Below are positions 23,994 through 33,306 of a stretch of DNA of 36,329 nt, piece by piece. Origin of the DNA: Nitrospirota bacterium (lineage in GTDB: Bacteria; Nitrospirota; Thermodesulfovibrionia; Thermodesulfovibrionales; SM23-35); contig JACUUX010000025.1 of assembly GCA_014859105.1 (NCBI GenBank), positions 1 through 36,329 of the forward strand, read 5' to 3'. Made by a program: the position numbers and the translations under genes. Each line of letters starts with the position of its first letter. Positions within the stretch are counted from its first letter, which is position 1. The notes under the pieces were generated by a model. The model made no database searches. It saw nothing but the letters and a program-made list of their open reading frames with translations, and was not told the DNA's origin.

Positions 23994-25271
23994 TTATAAA
24001 CCTTCCCTTATCAAAATTGAATTTTTATGCGCCTCGAGTCCTTCTGCTTCGGCGATTGTTTTAACCGTCTTGGCAAGTTTCTTAAACCCGTCCTTGGTAA
24101 AATTCAACAAACTGGAACGTTTTACAAAGTCATACACACCAAGGGGAGATGAGAACCTTGCTGTCCCACCCGTTGGAAGAGTATGATTGGGACCTGCAGA
24201 ATAATCACCTAATGCTTCGGGTGTCCATTCTCCGAGGAATATAGCCCCGGCATTATTAATCACTGGCAGGAGATTTTCTGGTTTTTTTGTCATAACTTCA
24301 AGATGCTCAGGTGCGATGAGATTTGAAAGTACCACAGCATCTTTAATATCTCTTTTTAATATAATTGCGCCGTAATTATCGATAGATTTTCTTGCGATGA
24401 GTTTTCTCTTTAGATTACCTAACTGTATTTCAACCTCTTTATTCACAGCCTCTGCCAATCCTTCAGAATTGGTAAGTAATATTGATGATGCAAATTCATC
24501 GTGTTCCGCCTGACTGAGTAAATCTGCCGCAACAACCGCAGGGTTTGCTGTATCGTCTGCAATAATAAGTATTTCGCTCGGACCCGCAATCAAGTCTATA
24601 TCAACTTCTCCAAAGACCATCTTTTTTGCTGTTGCAACATAGATGTTACCAGGTCCTACAATTTTATCAACCTTCTTTATTGTTTGTGTCCCAAAAGCCA
24701 TAGCTCCTATTGCCTGTGATCCTCCTATCCTGTAAACTTCGGTAACACCGAGCATTTTTATTGCAGCCATAACATAGGGATTTATCTTCCCTTTCGGAGT
24801 AGGAACACACAGGGCAATTTCTTTGACACCTGCTACCTGAGCAGGAATAATATTCATCAACACAGTAGAAGGATAGGAAGCCTTCCCGCCGGGTATATAT
24901 ACACCGACCCTTTCAAGCGGCCTTATCAACTGGCCGAGAATTGTATTACCTTCAGTGAATGACCATGACTCTTCTGTCTGCATTTTATGGAACGACCTTA
25001 TCCTCGCTGCTGTTCGTTTAAGGGCTTTTATAACTTCTGTGTCAGCTTTCCCTGCATATTCTGAAATCGCATCTGGATTTATCCTCAAGCTGCTGAGTTT
25101 CAGGGAATCAAACATTCTGGTGTATTTCAGGACAGCCTTATCGCCGTTACTCCTGACATCATCAAGGATAGCTTTTACTCTTTGCTCGATTTCATAATTT
25201 ATGCCGGATGCACGTTCTTTAAGAATTTTCAGGAAGGCTATAATATCTTTATCTTTTCTTATAATTCTCAT
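23994..25271 (-). CDS. hisD: Histidinol dehydrogenase
   Basis: HisD catalyses the last two steps of histidine synthesis, oxidising L-histidinol to histidine with two NAD+. The 425-aa protein has GVYIPGGKASYPSTVLMNIIPAQVAGV, the DKIVGPGNIYVATAK loop and the zinc-binding segment GPSEILIIADDTANPAVVAADLLSQAEHDE. The C-terminal SPLGVYDFVKRSS is typical. It is apart from hisH and the rest of the his genes. It has its own promoter at 25280-25308, with transcription predicted to begin at the start codon, and no ribosome site. Confidence 0.96.
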   Translation of the reverse strand: MRIIRKDKDIIAFLKILKERASGINYEIEQRVKAILDDVRSNGDKAVLKYTRMFDSLKLSSLRINPDAISEYAGKADTEVIKALKRTAARIRSFHKMQTEESWSFTEGNTILGQLIRPLERVGVYIPGGKASYPSTVLMNIIPAQVAGVKEIALCVPTPKGKINPYVMAAIKMLGVTEVYRIGGSQAIGAMAFGTQTIKKVDKIVGPGNIYVATAKKMVFGEVDIDLIAGPSEILIIADDTANPAVVAADLLSQAEHDEFASSILLTNSEGLAEAVNKEVEIQLGNLKRKLIARKSIDNYGAIILKRDIKDAVVLSNLIAPEHLEVMTKKPENLLPVINNAGAIFLGEWTPEALGDYSAGPNHTLPTGGTARFSSPLGVYDFVKRSSLLNFTKDGFKKLAKTVKTIAEAEGLEAHKNSILIREGL

Positions 25272-25279
25272 AAGTAGTG

Positions 25280-25308
25280 ATTGTAACCTTTATGCGCTGA
25301 TTGTTCAA
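25280..25308 (-). promoter_or_regulatory. Sigma-70 promoter of hisD
   Basis: On the minus strand TTGAAC (25308-25303), a 17-bp spacer and TACAAT (25285-25280) form a well-spaced promoter. Only 8 nt separate the -10 box from the ATG at 25271, so the message would begin at or within 2 nt of the start codon. Confidence 0.6.
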
Positions 25309-25354
25309 CTCAAATGAGAAAGACAGGATGTTATTTGAGACGTTCAGAATTCAA

Positions 25355-26428
25355 TCAAAGAGAGAATTCTTTCCAGAGTATTTCTTCCTCAACATATTTT
25401 GCCATTAATTCCTTTTCTGAATTGTATTTTTTATTTAAAGACAGCAGCCTCTCTGCATATCCCTCAGCTTTTATATAGCCTACCCTCCTGGCTTTTTCTA
25501 TGAGTAACCAGTCGCCTGTCCCGAGAAATAAATGGAAAGCATCAGATATCTCAGGAAATATGATTTTTCTTAACCCCCCAAGGAATACAATATAAAAACC
25601 GAGAGAGCCTTCTTTCTGGTTTTCTATGATGTGTTTTAACATGCCATTTTCAGATGTGTCTGACAGGATATCTTTAACTGATCGTACAAATATTTCCGCC
25701 TTGTTGCGGGAAAGGGACGAGAGAATAATTTTATCTCCTACTTTTTCTTCCTCAATAGCTTCGCCAAGCTCATGGTAAATATATGTTTCTACCTCGGAGC
25801 GCGCAATCATATGTATACGTCTGTAAATATCTTCTGATGGCTCTTCTTCAGGTGAAATGCCATATTTTGAAAATGCGAATTTGAGTGCACTGTTCGAGCT
25901 TTTTAATCTCAATTCTTCAAACTTGCCCCAGATAAGTTGAATTGTCGGATCAATTCTCACATAGATTTTCTTGTCCTGTAGCATTGCAGGGTATCCTGAA
26001 AGGTCTCTTGAAAATTCTTCACCGGCAACATAAACATCAAATCTACCTATCTTTTCTTTAGAAATAAGCTCGCTGAGAAAAAAGGAAGGTTTCATACGAA
26101 GGCCATATCCTGCACCGTATATGAGACCCTCATTCTCCAGTTCAGCATTAATCTTTTCGATATCGAAAGGATTATAAAAATTCTGCTCAAGAGGGATGTC
26201 CTCTAAATCTTTATTTTCAAGTTCTTTCCAGAGGTTTTCCCTGTCTGATATCCATTCTCCGATTTCTTTCTGATCGATCTTCTCCCAGGGTTTAATCTTA
26301 TTTTCAATGAGGTATAATTCTCTGAGTTTTAGCAGAAGGCTACAGATAGAATAGTAACCCCAGTGTGTCGCATCAGAGATGTTACAGTTTCTCTTAATAT
26401 AAAAAGCAAGAGTTTTTATATCTACCAA
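25355..26428 (-). CDS. Conserved protein of unknown function (Sfum_1244-like)
   Basis: A 357-aa soluble protein with no catalytic motif that I can name. The beginning, IKRNCNISDATHWGYYSICSLLLKLRELYLIENKIKPWEKID, and the LIYGAGYGLRMKPSFFLSEL segment recall a conserved family known from sulfate-reducing bacteria (Sfum_1244 type). That link is from memory and is tentative. The start is TTG at 26428 with AGAGG 7 nt upstream and a TATAAT box at 26447-26442 (minus). It is transcribed toward hisD (84 bp away) and is divergent from truA. No signal peptide or membrane helix is present. Confidence 0.8.
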   Translation of the reverse strand: MVDIKTLAFYIKRNCNISDATHWGYYSICSLLLKLRELYLIENKIKPWEKIDQKEIGEWISDRENLWKELENKDLEDIPLEQNFYNPFDIEKINAELENEGLIYGAGYGLRMKPSFFLSELISKEKIGRFDVYVAGEEFSRDLSGYPAMLQDKKIYVRIDPTIQLIWGKFEELRLKSSNSALKFAFSKYGISPEEEPSEDIYRRIHMIARSEVETYIYHELGEAIEEEKVGDKIILSSLSRNKAEIFVRSVKDILSDTSENGMLKHIIENQKEGSLGFYIVFLGGLRKIIFPEISDAFHLFLGTGDWLLIEKARRVGYIKAEGYAERLLSLNKKYNSEKELMAKYVEEEILWKEFSL

Positions 26429-26490
26429 TTTTGACCTCTGAATTATATTTTATCAGAAGAAGCGAGGAAGTGTTTATACACCGAACGCAA

Positions 26491-26520
26491 TTGCCGAAAA
26501 AATAAGTGTGGTGATAATAT
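26491..26520 (+). promoter_or_regulatory. Promoter of truA
   Basis: TTGCCG (26491-26496), an 18-bp spacer and TAATAT (26515-26520) preceded by TGA (extended -10) stand 8 nt before the ATG at 26529. No Shine-Dalgarno sequence is seen, so a nearly leaderless message is likely. Confidence 0.5.
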
Positions 26521-26528
26521 TGTAGAAC

Positions 26529-27299
26529 ATGAGAAAGATCAGACTTGTCATAGAGTATGACGGCACGGCTTACAGGGGCTGGCAGATTCAAAAAAAGGAA
26601 TTGATGACTGTGCAGGGTATTATTGAGGACAGGATATCAGGGCTGACAGGTGAAAAGTTAAGGGTTATCGGGGCGAGCAGGACAGATGCAGGAGTGCATG
26701 CCTTCGGCCAGGTAGCTGCATTCAGAACGAAATCAAGACTTGATACCGAAACAATAAAGCGGGCATTGAATGCCTTGTTACCCCTGGATATAAGGATTAT
26801 CGATGTTTTCGAAGCTGAGGATTCATTTTCCCCGAGATACAGTGCTGTCAGAAAGAGCTATTTTTATGTAGTTGCAAATCAGCGTGAATCAACAGCATTT
26901 CTTTTCAGATATGCCTGGCTTGTTCAACAGCCCCTTGATCTAAAATCCATGATAAAAGCATCAAAGGTTCTCATTGGAACACATGATTTTTCTACTTTTA
27001 TGGGAACAGGGAGCAGTATTAAAAACACCGTCAGAGAAATATTCTCCTTAAATATAGAAAAGTTTAACCAGATTGATTTTATGACTGTTGGTATGACAGG
27101 TGAATTTATAAAGATATCTATAGAAGCGGACGGCTTTCTCAGGCATATGGTCAGAAATATTGTCGGAACACTTGTAGAGACAGGGAGAGGCAATTTTTCT
27201 GAGAGCAGTATGATGGAAATCCTTGCGGCTCGTAATAGAAGGCTGGCTGGGCCAACCGCACCGCCGAATGGGCTCTATTTAGAAAAGATTATTTATTGA
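26529..27299 (+). CDS. truA: tRNA pseudouridine(38-40) synthase TruA
   Basis: TruA converts uridines 38-40 of the tRNA anticodon arm to pseudouridine. The 256-aa protein begins IRLVIEYDGTAYRGWQIQ and has the catalytic aspartate D53 in GASRTDAGVHAFGQVA. KSYFYVV and the FLRHMVRNIVGTLVETGRG motif are also present. All are standard. It runs convergent with the HD-domain gene and overlaps it by 7 bp. It appears to be a single-gene unit. Confidence 0.97.
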   Translation: MRKIRLVIEYDGTAYRGWQIQKKELMTVQGIIEDRISGLTGEKLRVIGASRTDAGVHAFGQVAAFRTKSRLDTETIKRALNALLPLDIRIIDVFEAEDSFSPRYSAVRKSYFYVVANQRESTAFLFRYAWLVQQPLDLKSMIKASKVLIGTHDFSTFMGTGSSIKNTVREIFSLNIEKFNQIDFMTVGMTGEFIKISIEADGFLRHMVRNIVGTLVETGRGNFSESSMMEILAARNRRLAGPTAPPNGLYLEKIIY

Positions 27300-27841
27300 G
27301 CCCCGAATATTTTTATCCAATCATCGAACTTTTTCAGTTTATCTTTCCCGTAACGTGCAATGCCTTTTCTTATCAATTCGAATGGTTTTTCTTTCATCAG
27401 AAAGTCCGAATCCTTGGAGAAGAATTTATCAGCAAAGCATATAATTTGTTCTTCAATGGAAACCGGCACCATATCCCTTTTTGGAACAGGAAGATTTTTT
27501 TCTATAATATCTTTAATATTCAGACCAACTCCAATGTGTCTCTCACATACAAGTCCATGTTTAAGCAGACCTTCTCTTTCCAGCAATTTTCTTCCGAGGT
27601 ATCCATGGCAGATATATGGCTTGTCACCATAACATCCAATTTCGGGTTCGTTTGTTAAGAAAATTCCGATGTCATGAAGCATCGCAGCTTCTTCAATGAA
27701 CTTTAAGTCAGGATTAAGATGCAGTACTTTGGTAGCAATATTCAGGGCTTTTTCCGTGACCATCCCGCTGTGTTTTATTAATAAATTGTATGCAATGGAA
27801 TCAGAAGAATAATATTTTCCTATAATTTTTAGTGGATTCAT
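27293..27841 (-). CDS. HD-domain phosphohydrolase
   Basis: A 182-aa protein of the HD superfamily of metal-dependent phosphohydrolases. Ligands are H24 (LIKHSGMV), H56 and D57 (AAMLHDIGIF), histidines in CHGYLGRKLL and CERHIGVGL, and a later aspartate in ICFADKFFS. Pattern and length fit the small stand-alone uncharacterised HD proteins; the likely substrates are nucleotides, but this is inference. There is no HD-GYP signature. It overlaps truA at the 3' ends by 7 bp. The start has no clear ribosome site. Confidence 0.85.
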   Translation of the reverse strand: MNPLKIIGKYYSSDSIAYNLLIKHSGMVTEKALNIATKVLHLNPDLKFIEEAAMLHDIGIFLTNEPEIGCYGDKPYICHGYLGRKLLEREGLLKHGLVCERHIGVGLNIKDIIEKNLPVPKRDMVPVSIEEQIICFADKFFSKDSDFLMKEKPFELIRKGIARYGKDKLKKFDDWIKIFGAQ

Positions 27842-27979
27842 GATTTATTTATCAGGAAAGGTCTCATAACAATTTTTCCCGGTAGCACAGGTTATGATTT
27901 TATTATAACAACTGTATGAAAGTTCTAAAAATCATCAGATTTTCAAATAGTGAATAAAGAATGATATTATAATCATCAT

Positions 27980-28015
27980 AACATAATACTTGACAAGAAT
28001 AGACTAAATTATGTT
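27980..28015. promoter_or_regulatory. Inverted repeat around the dnaJ promoter, candidate operator
   Basis: AACATAAT (27980-27987) and ATTATGTT (28008-28015) are perfect 8-bp inverted copies, 20 nt apart. They flank the -35 box of the dnaJ promoter, and the right copy touches the -10 box. The operon encodes an HspR-like repressor, so this is the natural candidate operator, although it does not match the HspR (HAIR) consensus CTTGAGT-N7-ACTCAAG. Confidence 0.45.
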
Positions 28016-28020
28016 AGAAT
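27990..28020 (+). promoter_or_regulatory. Promoter of the dnaJ-hspR-clpB operon
   Basis: A perfect TTGACA (27990-27995) is followed after 19 bp by TAGAAT (28015-28020), which has the extended -10 TGT in front. The spacer is longer than ideal, which could make the promoter dependent on regulation. The ATG at 28030 is 9 nt past the -10 box, so the leader would be about 3 nt. The gap 27842-27989 holds no gene. Confidence 0.55.
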
Positions 28021-28029
28021 GATGATGGT

Positions 28030-29121
28030 ATGACTCAGGAAGTGAAAGACTATTACAAGATACTTGGCGTAAATAAAGATGTCTCTCAGGAAGAGATAAA
28101 AAAGGCTTACAGGAAACTTGCGCGTAAATATCATCCTGACCTGAACCCTGGAGATAAGGCTGCGGAGCAGAAGTTCAAGGAAGTTAATGAGGCATACGAG
28201 ATCTTAAGCAATCCTAAAAAGAGGGCTGAGTATGACCAGTTCGGCAGTTCACCTTTTGGAGCAGGTGGCCCGGGATTTAAGGGATTCAGAACATATGATT
28301 TCAGCGAGACCTTTGATTCCGGAAGCTTTGGTGACATTTTTTCAGACCTTTTCGGGACAAGGATAAGACCAGAAACTCAATATGCAAAAGGTCGTGATTT
28401 TGTAATGGGCATTGAGCTTACTCTTGAAGAGGCATTCTCTGGAGTAGCCAAAACAATAACATTTAACAGAGAGTTTACCTGTAAATCGTGTAATGGGTCA
28501 GGAGCCGAATCATCTCAAATATGTGATGTATGTGGAGGGACAGGAACTGTAAAAACTTCTAAAGGCTTTTTCAAGATGTCCCAGCCATGCAGCGCTTGCG
28601 GAGGTACGGGCAGAAGGGTTTTAAAGGTTTGTCCTTCATGCGGCGGAACAGGGAGGACTTTTCAAACAGAAACCGTGAAGGTCAAAATTCCAAAAGGCGC
28701 TGATACAGGTTCGAGGGTTAAACTGAGAGGTATGGGAGGTGCGGGAATCAGAGGTGGTCCACCAGGTGATTTATTCATAGAAATTACTGTAAAACCACAT
28801 CCGATATTCAAAAGAAAAGGAGAAGATGTCTACCTTGATTTACCAGTAACATTTGCCGAAGCTGCTCTTGGAGCAAAGATTGAAGTCCTCACCCTAGATG
28901 GTACAGTTACTATGACACTGCCTCCGGGAACACAGGGCGGTCAGAGATTCAAGCTTAAAGGGAAAGGATTCCCTTCACCAAAAACCTCAGTAAGGGGTAA
29001 CCAGTATGTTGATGTCAAGATAGCGGTACCGAAGGATATTAATAACAAGGGAAGGGAAGCAATAAAAGAAATAGAATCTTTATATAAAGAAGATCCAAGA
29101 AAGAGATTGTTAAGAAAATGA
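28030..29121 (+). CDS. dnaJ: Chaperone DnaJ (type I Hsp40)
   Basis: DnaJ delivers unfolded proteins to DnaK and stimulates its ATPase. The 363-aa protein has a J domain (1 to about 75) with HPD at 35-37 and a G/F-rich stretch (about 75-110). The full zinc-finger domain has four CxxCxGxG repeats ([32 protein letters not shown]), and the C-terminal substrate domains include [17 protein letters not shown]. It is the first gene of a dnaJ-hspR-clpB operon; dnaK and grpE are not next to it. It overlaps hspR by 4 bp. Confidence 0.96.
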   Translation: MTQEVKDYYKILGVNKDVSQEEIKKAYRKLARKYHPDLNPGDKAAEQKFKEVNEAYEILSNPKKRAEYDQFGSSPFGAGGPGFKGFRTYDFSETFDSGSFGDIFSDLFGTRIRPETQYAKGRDFVMGIELTLEEAFSGVAKTITFNREFTCKSCNGSGAESSQICDVCGGTGTVKTSKGFFKMSQPCSACGGTGRRVLKVCPSCGGTGRTFQTETVKVKIPKGADTGSRVKLRGMGGAGIRGGPPGDLFIEITVKPHPIFKRKGEDVYLDLPVTFAEAALGAKIEVLTLDGTVTMTLPPGTQGGQRFKLKGKGFPSPKTSVRGNQYVDVKIAVPKDINNKGREAIKEIESLYKEDPRKRLLRK

Positions 29122-29468
29122 TAGACACCGGAGATAAAAAACAACCTTTATTCGTGATCAGCGTGGTAGCGAAGATGCTCGATGTACATCCTCAAACATT
29201 GAGGTTGTACGAAAGGGAAGGGCTTATAACTCCATATCGTACAAAAAGAGCAAGGCTTTACTCCCAGGAAGACGTTGAGAAATTAGCAATGATTCTACGT
29301 TTAACGAGAGAACTCGGTGTAAACAGATCTGGTGTTGAGATAATCCTGAGATTACGAGACAGATTGGAGTTTTTTCAGAGGGAAATGGAAGAGATGATGA
29401 ATTTTCTCGATGAAGACGTGAGAAGGAATTTTGTCGAACGTGTTAAAAAGATTCTTTTTGAAGAATAA
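29118..29468 (+). CDS. hspR: HspR-like MerR-family heat-shock repressor
   Basis: A 116-aa MerR-type DNA-binding protein. The winged helix-turn-helix fills about 12-80: [46 protein letters not shown] coiled C-terminal helix (about 85-116) serves dimerisation. There are no cysteines for metal or redox sensing. The domain pattern and position after dnaJ match HspR, which represses chaperone operons with DnaK as co-repressor in actinobacteria and epsilonproteobacteria. It overlaps dnaJ by 4 bp and precedes clpB, so it probably controls its own operon. Confidence 0.92.
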   Translation: MIDTGDKKQPLFVISVVAKMLDVHPQTLRLYEREGLITPYRTKRARLYSQEDVEKLAMILRLTRELGVNRSGVEIILRLRDRLEFFQREMEEMMNFLDEDVRRNFVERVKKILFEE

Positions 29469-29479
29469 GGAGGTTTTTC

Positions 29480-32116
29480 ATGGATAAATTTACTATAAAA
29501 AGTCAGGAAGCTATACAGGAGGCACAGAAGCTTGCTGAAAGAAAAGGTAACCAGCAGATTGATGCTGAACACCTTCTGTGGGCTTTGCTAAACGATGAAG
29601 AAGGCATAGCTTCACAGATACTTAAAAGGCTCGATGTTGATATCTCTTTATTGAAACGAGATGTAGAAGAAGTAATAGACAGGTTTCCGAAAATAATCGG
29701 AGCAACGCCATTAGGACAGATTTATATATCGCCGAGATTGAAAGAGGTTTTTGAAAATGCCGAGAAAAACGCAACACATCTTAAAGACGAATATATCAGT
29801 GTTGAACATTTCCTGATAGCCCTTGCTTCAATAGGTGGGCCATGTTCTGATCTCTTAAAAAGATATAGAGTGTCAGCTGATAAAGTTCTTGCAGCAATGA
29901 GAGAGATCAGAGGCGCACAACGTGTTACTGATCCAAACCCGGAAGAGAAATATCAGGCCCTCAAGAGATACAGCCGGGATCTTACGGAACTTGCGAAGAA
30001 GGGAAAGCTTGATCCTGTGATAGGAAGGGACGACGAGATAAGAAGAATAATACAGGTCCTCTCGCGAAGGACAAAAAACAATCCCGTGCTGATAGGAGAG
30101 GCGGGTGTTGGTAAAACTGCTATTGTGGAAGGCCTTGCCCAGAGGATAGTTGCCGGCGACGTGCCTGAAACATTAAAGGACAAGAAAGTAGTTGCTTTAG
30201 ACATGGGGGCGATTGTTGCCGGAACAAAATTCAGAGGAGAATTTGAGGAGAGGTTAAAAGCCATCCTTAAGGAAATCGAGCAGTCAGAGGGAAGGGTTAT
30301 TTTGTTTATAGACGAGCTTCATACCATTGTTGGCGCCGGTGCTGCTGAGGGTGCCATTGATGCGTCAAACATCCTAAAGCCTCCCCTCGCAAGAGGAGAT
30401 CTCAGGTGCATTGGCGCGACGACCATAGATGAGTATAGAAAGTATATAGAAAAGGATACAGCCCTTGAGAGAAGATTCCAGCCCGTACCCGTAAAGGAAC
30501 CAACTGTTGAGGATACGATTTCAATACTGCGAGGTCTTAAGGAAAGGTATGAGGTTCATCACGGAGTCAAGATTAAAGACTCGGCTTTGATTTCTGCGGC
30601 AGTACTGTCAAATAGATATATAACGGACAGGTTCCTTCCTGACAAAGCAATTGACCTTATAGACGAGGCAGCTTCTAAACTCAGGATGGAGATCGACAGC
30701 ATGCCTGTAGAACTTGACGAAATAGAGAGAAAGCTGCGACAACTCGAGATAGAAAAACAGGCAGTAATGAAAGACGGGACAAAAGATGCTCAGGAGAAAC
30801 TTGAGAAGATAAAGAAGGAAATGGCCGAACTGCAGGCGAAACGCGATGAACTCAGAGCTCAGTGGATGAGTGAGAAGGAGATTATAGCAAAGATAAGGGA
30901 ATATAAAGAACAGATTGAAAAGACAAAGATTGAATCAGAAAGGGCAGAGCGCGAAGTAGACCTTACGAAGGCGGCGGAACTGAGATACGGAAAATTACTT
31001 GAACTTCAGAGGGCACTCGAAGAAATAAATAAAAAACTCGTCGAAACCCAGAAGAGAAGGAAAATGTTAAAAGAAGAGGTTGACGAAGAAGATATAGCAG
31101 AAGTTGTTTCAAAATGGACAGGAATACCTGTGAGCAGGATGCTCGAAGGGGAAGTCCAGAAACTCCTTCATATGGATGAGCGACTGAAACAGAGGGTTGT
31201 CGGACAGGATGAGGCGATCGAAGCTCTATCGAATGCCGTCAGAAGGGCACGTGCAGGTATTCAGGACCCTAACAGACCTCTCGGCTCTTTTATATTTCTT
31301 GGCCCTACAGGCGTTGGCAAGACCGAACTTGCTAAAGCTCTCGCTGAATTTCTCTTCGATGACGAAAACGCGTTGATAAGGATAGACATGTCCGAATATC
31401 AGGAGCGGCACACAGTCTCAAGGCTTATCGGTGCACCCCCTGGTTATGTCGGATACGAAGAAGGTGGGCAGCTTACCGAGGCTGCGAGGCGCAGGCCATA
31501 TTCGGTTATTCTCTTTGATGAGGTCGAGAAAGCTCATCCAGAGGTATTCAATCTTTTATTACAGTTACTTGATGACGGCAGACTTACAGACAGCCATGGA
31601 AGAACGGTTGATTTCAGAAATACAGTTGTTATCATGACATCGAATATAGGCAGCCCCCATATACAAGAAATGCTTGAAGAGAGAGCGAAAAGGCCGGCTG
31701 CCTATTGGGTTAGCAGCAATGCAGAATTGAAGGAAAAGATTATAGAAGACCTCAGGTCTTTCTTCAGACCTGAATTTCTGAACAGGGTTGATGAGACTGT
31801 AATCTTTAATCCGCTGACCGGAGAGCTTCTGAAGCAGATTGTGGAGATACAGGTGAACAGAATGAAAAAGTATATCAGAGAGAAGAATATTGACATAAGT
31901 CTTACAGATAGTGCAAAAGATTATTTTGCAGATATAGGTTTTGACCCTGTTTATGGTGCAAGGCCATTGAAGAGGGCTTTACAGAGAGAAATATTGAATC
32001 CACTTGCGTTGAAAATTCTTGACGGGACATTTCAGGAGGGCGATACAGTCCGGGTGGATTATGAAGAGGGCAAGATTACTTTTACAAAGGAGATAGTTGC
32101 TGAAGTAGAAGTTTAG
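29480..32116 (+). CDS. clpB: ATP-dependent disaggregase ClpB
   Basis: ClpB is a hexameric AAA+ chaperone that, with DnaK/DnaJ, pulls proteins out of aggregates. The 878-aa length is normal. The N domain spans about 1-145. The first ATPase has Walker A GEAGVGKT at 206-213 and [13 protein letters not shown]. The M-domain coiled coil (about 405-530) distinguishes ClpB from ClpA/ClpC. The second ATPase has GPTGVGKT at 608-615 and the GYVGYEEGG pore loop. The start has a strong AGGAGG. It ends the dnaJ-hspR-clpB operon; its regulator is encoded directly upstream. Confidence 0.97.
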   Translation: MDKFTIKSQEAIQEAQKLAERKGNQQIDAEHLLWALLNDEEGIASQILKRLDVDISLLKRDVEEVIDRFPKIIGATPLGQIYISPRLKEVFENAEKNATHLKDEYISVEHFLIALASIGGPCSDLLKRYRVSADKVLAAMREIRGAQRVTDPNPEEKYQALKRYSRDLTELAKKGKLDPVIGRDDEIRRIIQVLSRRTKNNPVLIGEAGVGKTAIVEGLAQRIVAGDVPETLKDKKVVALDMGAIVAGTKFRGEFEERLKAILKEIEQSEGRVILFIDELHTIVGAGAAEGAIDASNILKPPLARGDLRCIGATTIDEYRKYIEKDTALERRFQPVPVKEPTVEDTISILRGLKERYEVHHGVKIKDSALISAAVLSNRYITDRFLPDKAIDLIDEAASKLRMEIDSMPVELDEIERKLRQLEIEKQAVMKDGTKDAQEKLEKIKKEMAELQAKRDELRAQWMSEKEIIAKIREYKEQIEKTKIESERAEREVDLTKAAELRYGKLLELQRALEEINKKLVETQKRRKMLKEEVDEEDIAEVVSKWTGIPVSRMLEGEVQKLLHMDERLKQRVVGQDEAIEALSNAVRRARAGIQDPNRPLGSFIFLGPTGVGKTELAKALAEFLFDDENALIRIDMSEYQERHTVSRLIGAPPGYVGYEEGGQLTEAARRRPYSVILFDEVEKAHPEVFNLLLQLLDDGRLTDSHGRTVDFRNTVVIMTSNIGSPHIQEMLEERAKRPAAYWVSSNAELKEKIIEDLRSFFRPEFLNRVDETVIFNPLTGELLKQIVEIQVNRMKKYIREKNIDISLTDSAKDYFADIGFDPVYGARPLKRALQREILNPLALKILDGTFQEGDTVRVDYEEGKITFTKEIVAEVEV

Positions 32117-32120
32117 CCTA

Positions 32121-32365
32121 TTTAATTCATAGCGAACTCTGTTCCAATGGTTGATACTTTAAGCCGTCATTCCCGCTTGCCCTGTTAGAAATAAACTTTC
32201 TAACAGGGCTTGTCGGGAATCCTTCTGAATCCCCCTTAGTAAAGGGGGTTAGGGGGTTGTTCAAAGAAAGATTCTGGACAAGCCAGAATGACAGAATTGA
32301 AAATCTTAAACAACTTTTAAGATCTTTGAAGATTGATAACACAAATTTTATGAATTATCCGGGTT
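32121..32365. repeat. Dispersed mosaic repeat, long copy
   Basis: About 245 bp just after clpB hold a series of hairpins. ATTCCCG (32170-32176) and CGGGAAT (32214-32220) enclose CCCTGTTAGAAA and TTTCTAACAGGG, a perfect 12-bp stem. CCCCCTT-AGTA-AAGGGGG follows, then ATTCTGG-ACAAG-CCAGAAT, and ATCTTAAA-CAAC-TTTTAAGAT. Its ends match the copy at 14215-14357; its start matches 5252-5302; inner modules match 7531-7590. It may also stop clpB transcription. The following stretch, 32366-32627, shows no gene I can support. Confidence 0.75.
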
Positions 32366-32627
32366 AGATTAGTCAAGTGTATAAAAATGTCTGTTTTGTC
32401 GTCATTCCGGACTTGATCTTTTTCACCCCGGCGAATCATTCACTTAAGCGAACCCGCCAGCACTTTATCTATCAATTCCTCGATACCTTTCCTATTCCCA
32501 TTACTCCCGAACATATTCTAACCGCAAAATTGCGACAAGAGGTTTCCTCTTCTTTCGGTTCTTCCACTCCAGAAAAAATTTATTGATCGTACGCTGAAAC
32601 ATAATGTAATATTTTATAACCTATTAT

Positions 32628-32885
32628 TCAATAAATTGGAATATGTCCTATGGCATCACAATGTTCCCCAATTGCTTTGAGCTCCTCAAGAAAACACTCA
32701 AAGTCCTGTGGGATCCATTCCCAAGACTCTGAACCTATTGAAAATGAAATCATCAAGAAGCCATACTTCCACACCACAACGGAAGGAGGTGGCTTATAAT
32801 GAACTCTGGCAAAACCATTTTTGCACGAGTTATGGAGTTTCTCCCAATTCATGAATTTCGGAAATGCGTTAAGCTTCAAGCTCAT
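32628..32885 (-). CDS. Hypothetical protein
   Basis: An open frame of 85 aa that I do not recognise. It is soluble, rich in aromatic residues (SESWEWIPQDFECFLEELKAIGEHCDAIGHIPIY) and has a plausible helix near its C-terminus. The ATG at 32885 has no visible ribosome site and no clear promoter. It is divergent from the toxin-like pair that starts at 32968. Balanced amino-acid use argues for a real gene or gene remnant; lack of start signals argues against. Confidence 0.4.
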   Translation of the reverse strand: MSLKLNAFPKFMNWEKLHNSCKNGFARVHYKPPPSVVVWKYGFLMISFSIGSESWEWIPQDFECFLEELKAIGEHCDAIGHIPIY

Positions 32886-32890
32886 GTCAG

Positions 32891-32934
32891 AGGCAAGCTC
32901 GTGCCTTCACACTGTTAAATGTTTACTATATAAT
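32891..32934 (+). promoter_or_regulatory. Promoter and operator-like palindrome of the DUF2283 gene pair
   Basis: TTCACA (32906-32911), a 17-bp spacer and a perfect TATAAT (32929-32934) form a strong promoter about 33 nt before the ATG at 32968. The palindrome AGGCAAGCTCGTGCCT (32891-32906, 14 of 16 positions symmetric) touches the -35 box. That is where a self-regulating toxin-antitoxin operator would be expected. Confidence 0.6.
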
Positions 32935-32967
32935 AGGGTATAAAGGTAAAGAAATAATTGGCTCAAC

Positions 32968-33306
32968 ATGTTAATCTTTGAAGTACTCTCAAAGTTGAAT
33001 AAGAAAATTAGACTTACTGAAATCCAATGGGCTCATATTGAGTCAAAACATAAGGAGTTAAAAAACCAAATTCAGAAGATGATAGCCACTTTAGAGAATC
33101 CTGACTTTGTCTATTATTCACCAACAGAGGAAAACTTTCATTACTATAAACGCTTTGAAGAAACTCCGGTGACTGAAAAATATCTTCTAATGGTTGCCAA
33201 ACATTTCAACGATGATGGGTTTATCATAACTGCCTTTTTTGTCAGTAAAATAAAGAAAGAAGGCAAGGAGGTTATATATGGAGAAGAAAATATCCATAAG
33301 TTATGA
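32968..33306 (+). CDS. Toxin-like small protein, possible PBECR-type RNase
   Basis: A 112-aa basic protein. The pattern RLTEIQWAHIESKHKELKNQIQKMIATLENPDFVYYSP...HYYKRF...KYLLMVAKHFNDDGFIITAFFVSKI recalls the small PBECR/BECR-fold nucleases (relatives of RelE, barnase and EndoU), with the conserved histidines H23 and H29. The recall is tentative. It overlaps the DUF2283 gene by 29 bp, the usual layout of a toxin and its partner, and both follow one strong promoter. It could instead be a host-defence or metabolic protein. No membrane segment is present. Confidence 0.7.
   Translation: MLIFEVLSKLNKKIRLTEIQWAHIESKHKELKNQIQKMIATLENPDFVYYSPTEENFHYYKRFEETPVTEKYLLMVAKHFNDDGFIITAFFVSKIKKEGKEVIYGEENIHKL

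Noticed and set aside
27960-28029. HAIR operator (CTTGAGT-N7-ACTCAAG) for HspR
   Set aside because: Only a CTTGACAAG half-like palindrome is present; the full consensus is absent, so I list a different inverted repeat as the candidate operator.
32377-32586. Plus-strand open frame of 69 codons
   Set aside because: Its first third is repeat-like sequence (GTCATTCCGGACTTGATC), there is no ribosome site and the protein resembles nothing. Short minus-strand frames in the same place (for example 24 codons from 32514) read somewhat protein-like, so a decayed gene is possible but unsupported.
32868-32874. GTTAAGC as an attC R' box left of the integrase
   Set aside because: It is identical to the R' box at 36275, but no R'' box or paired arms are found upstream and it lies within a reading frame, so it is taken as chance.
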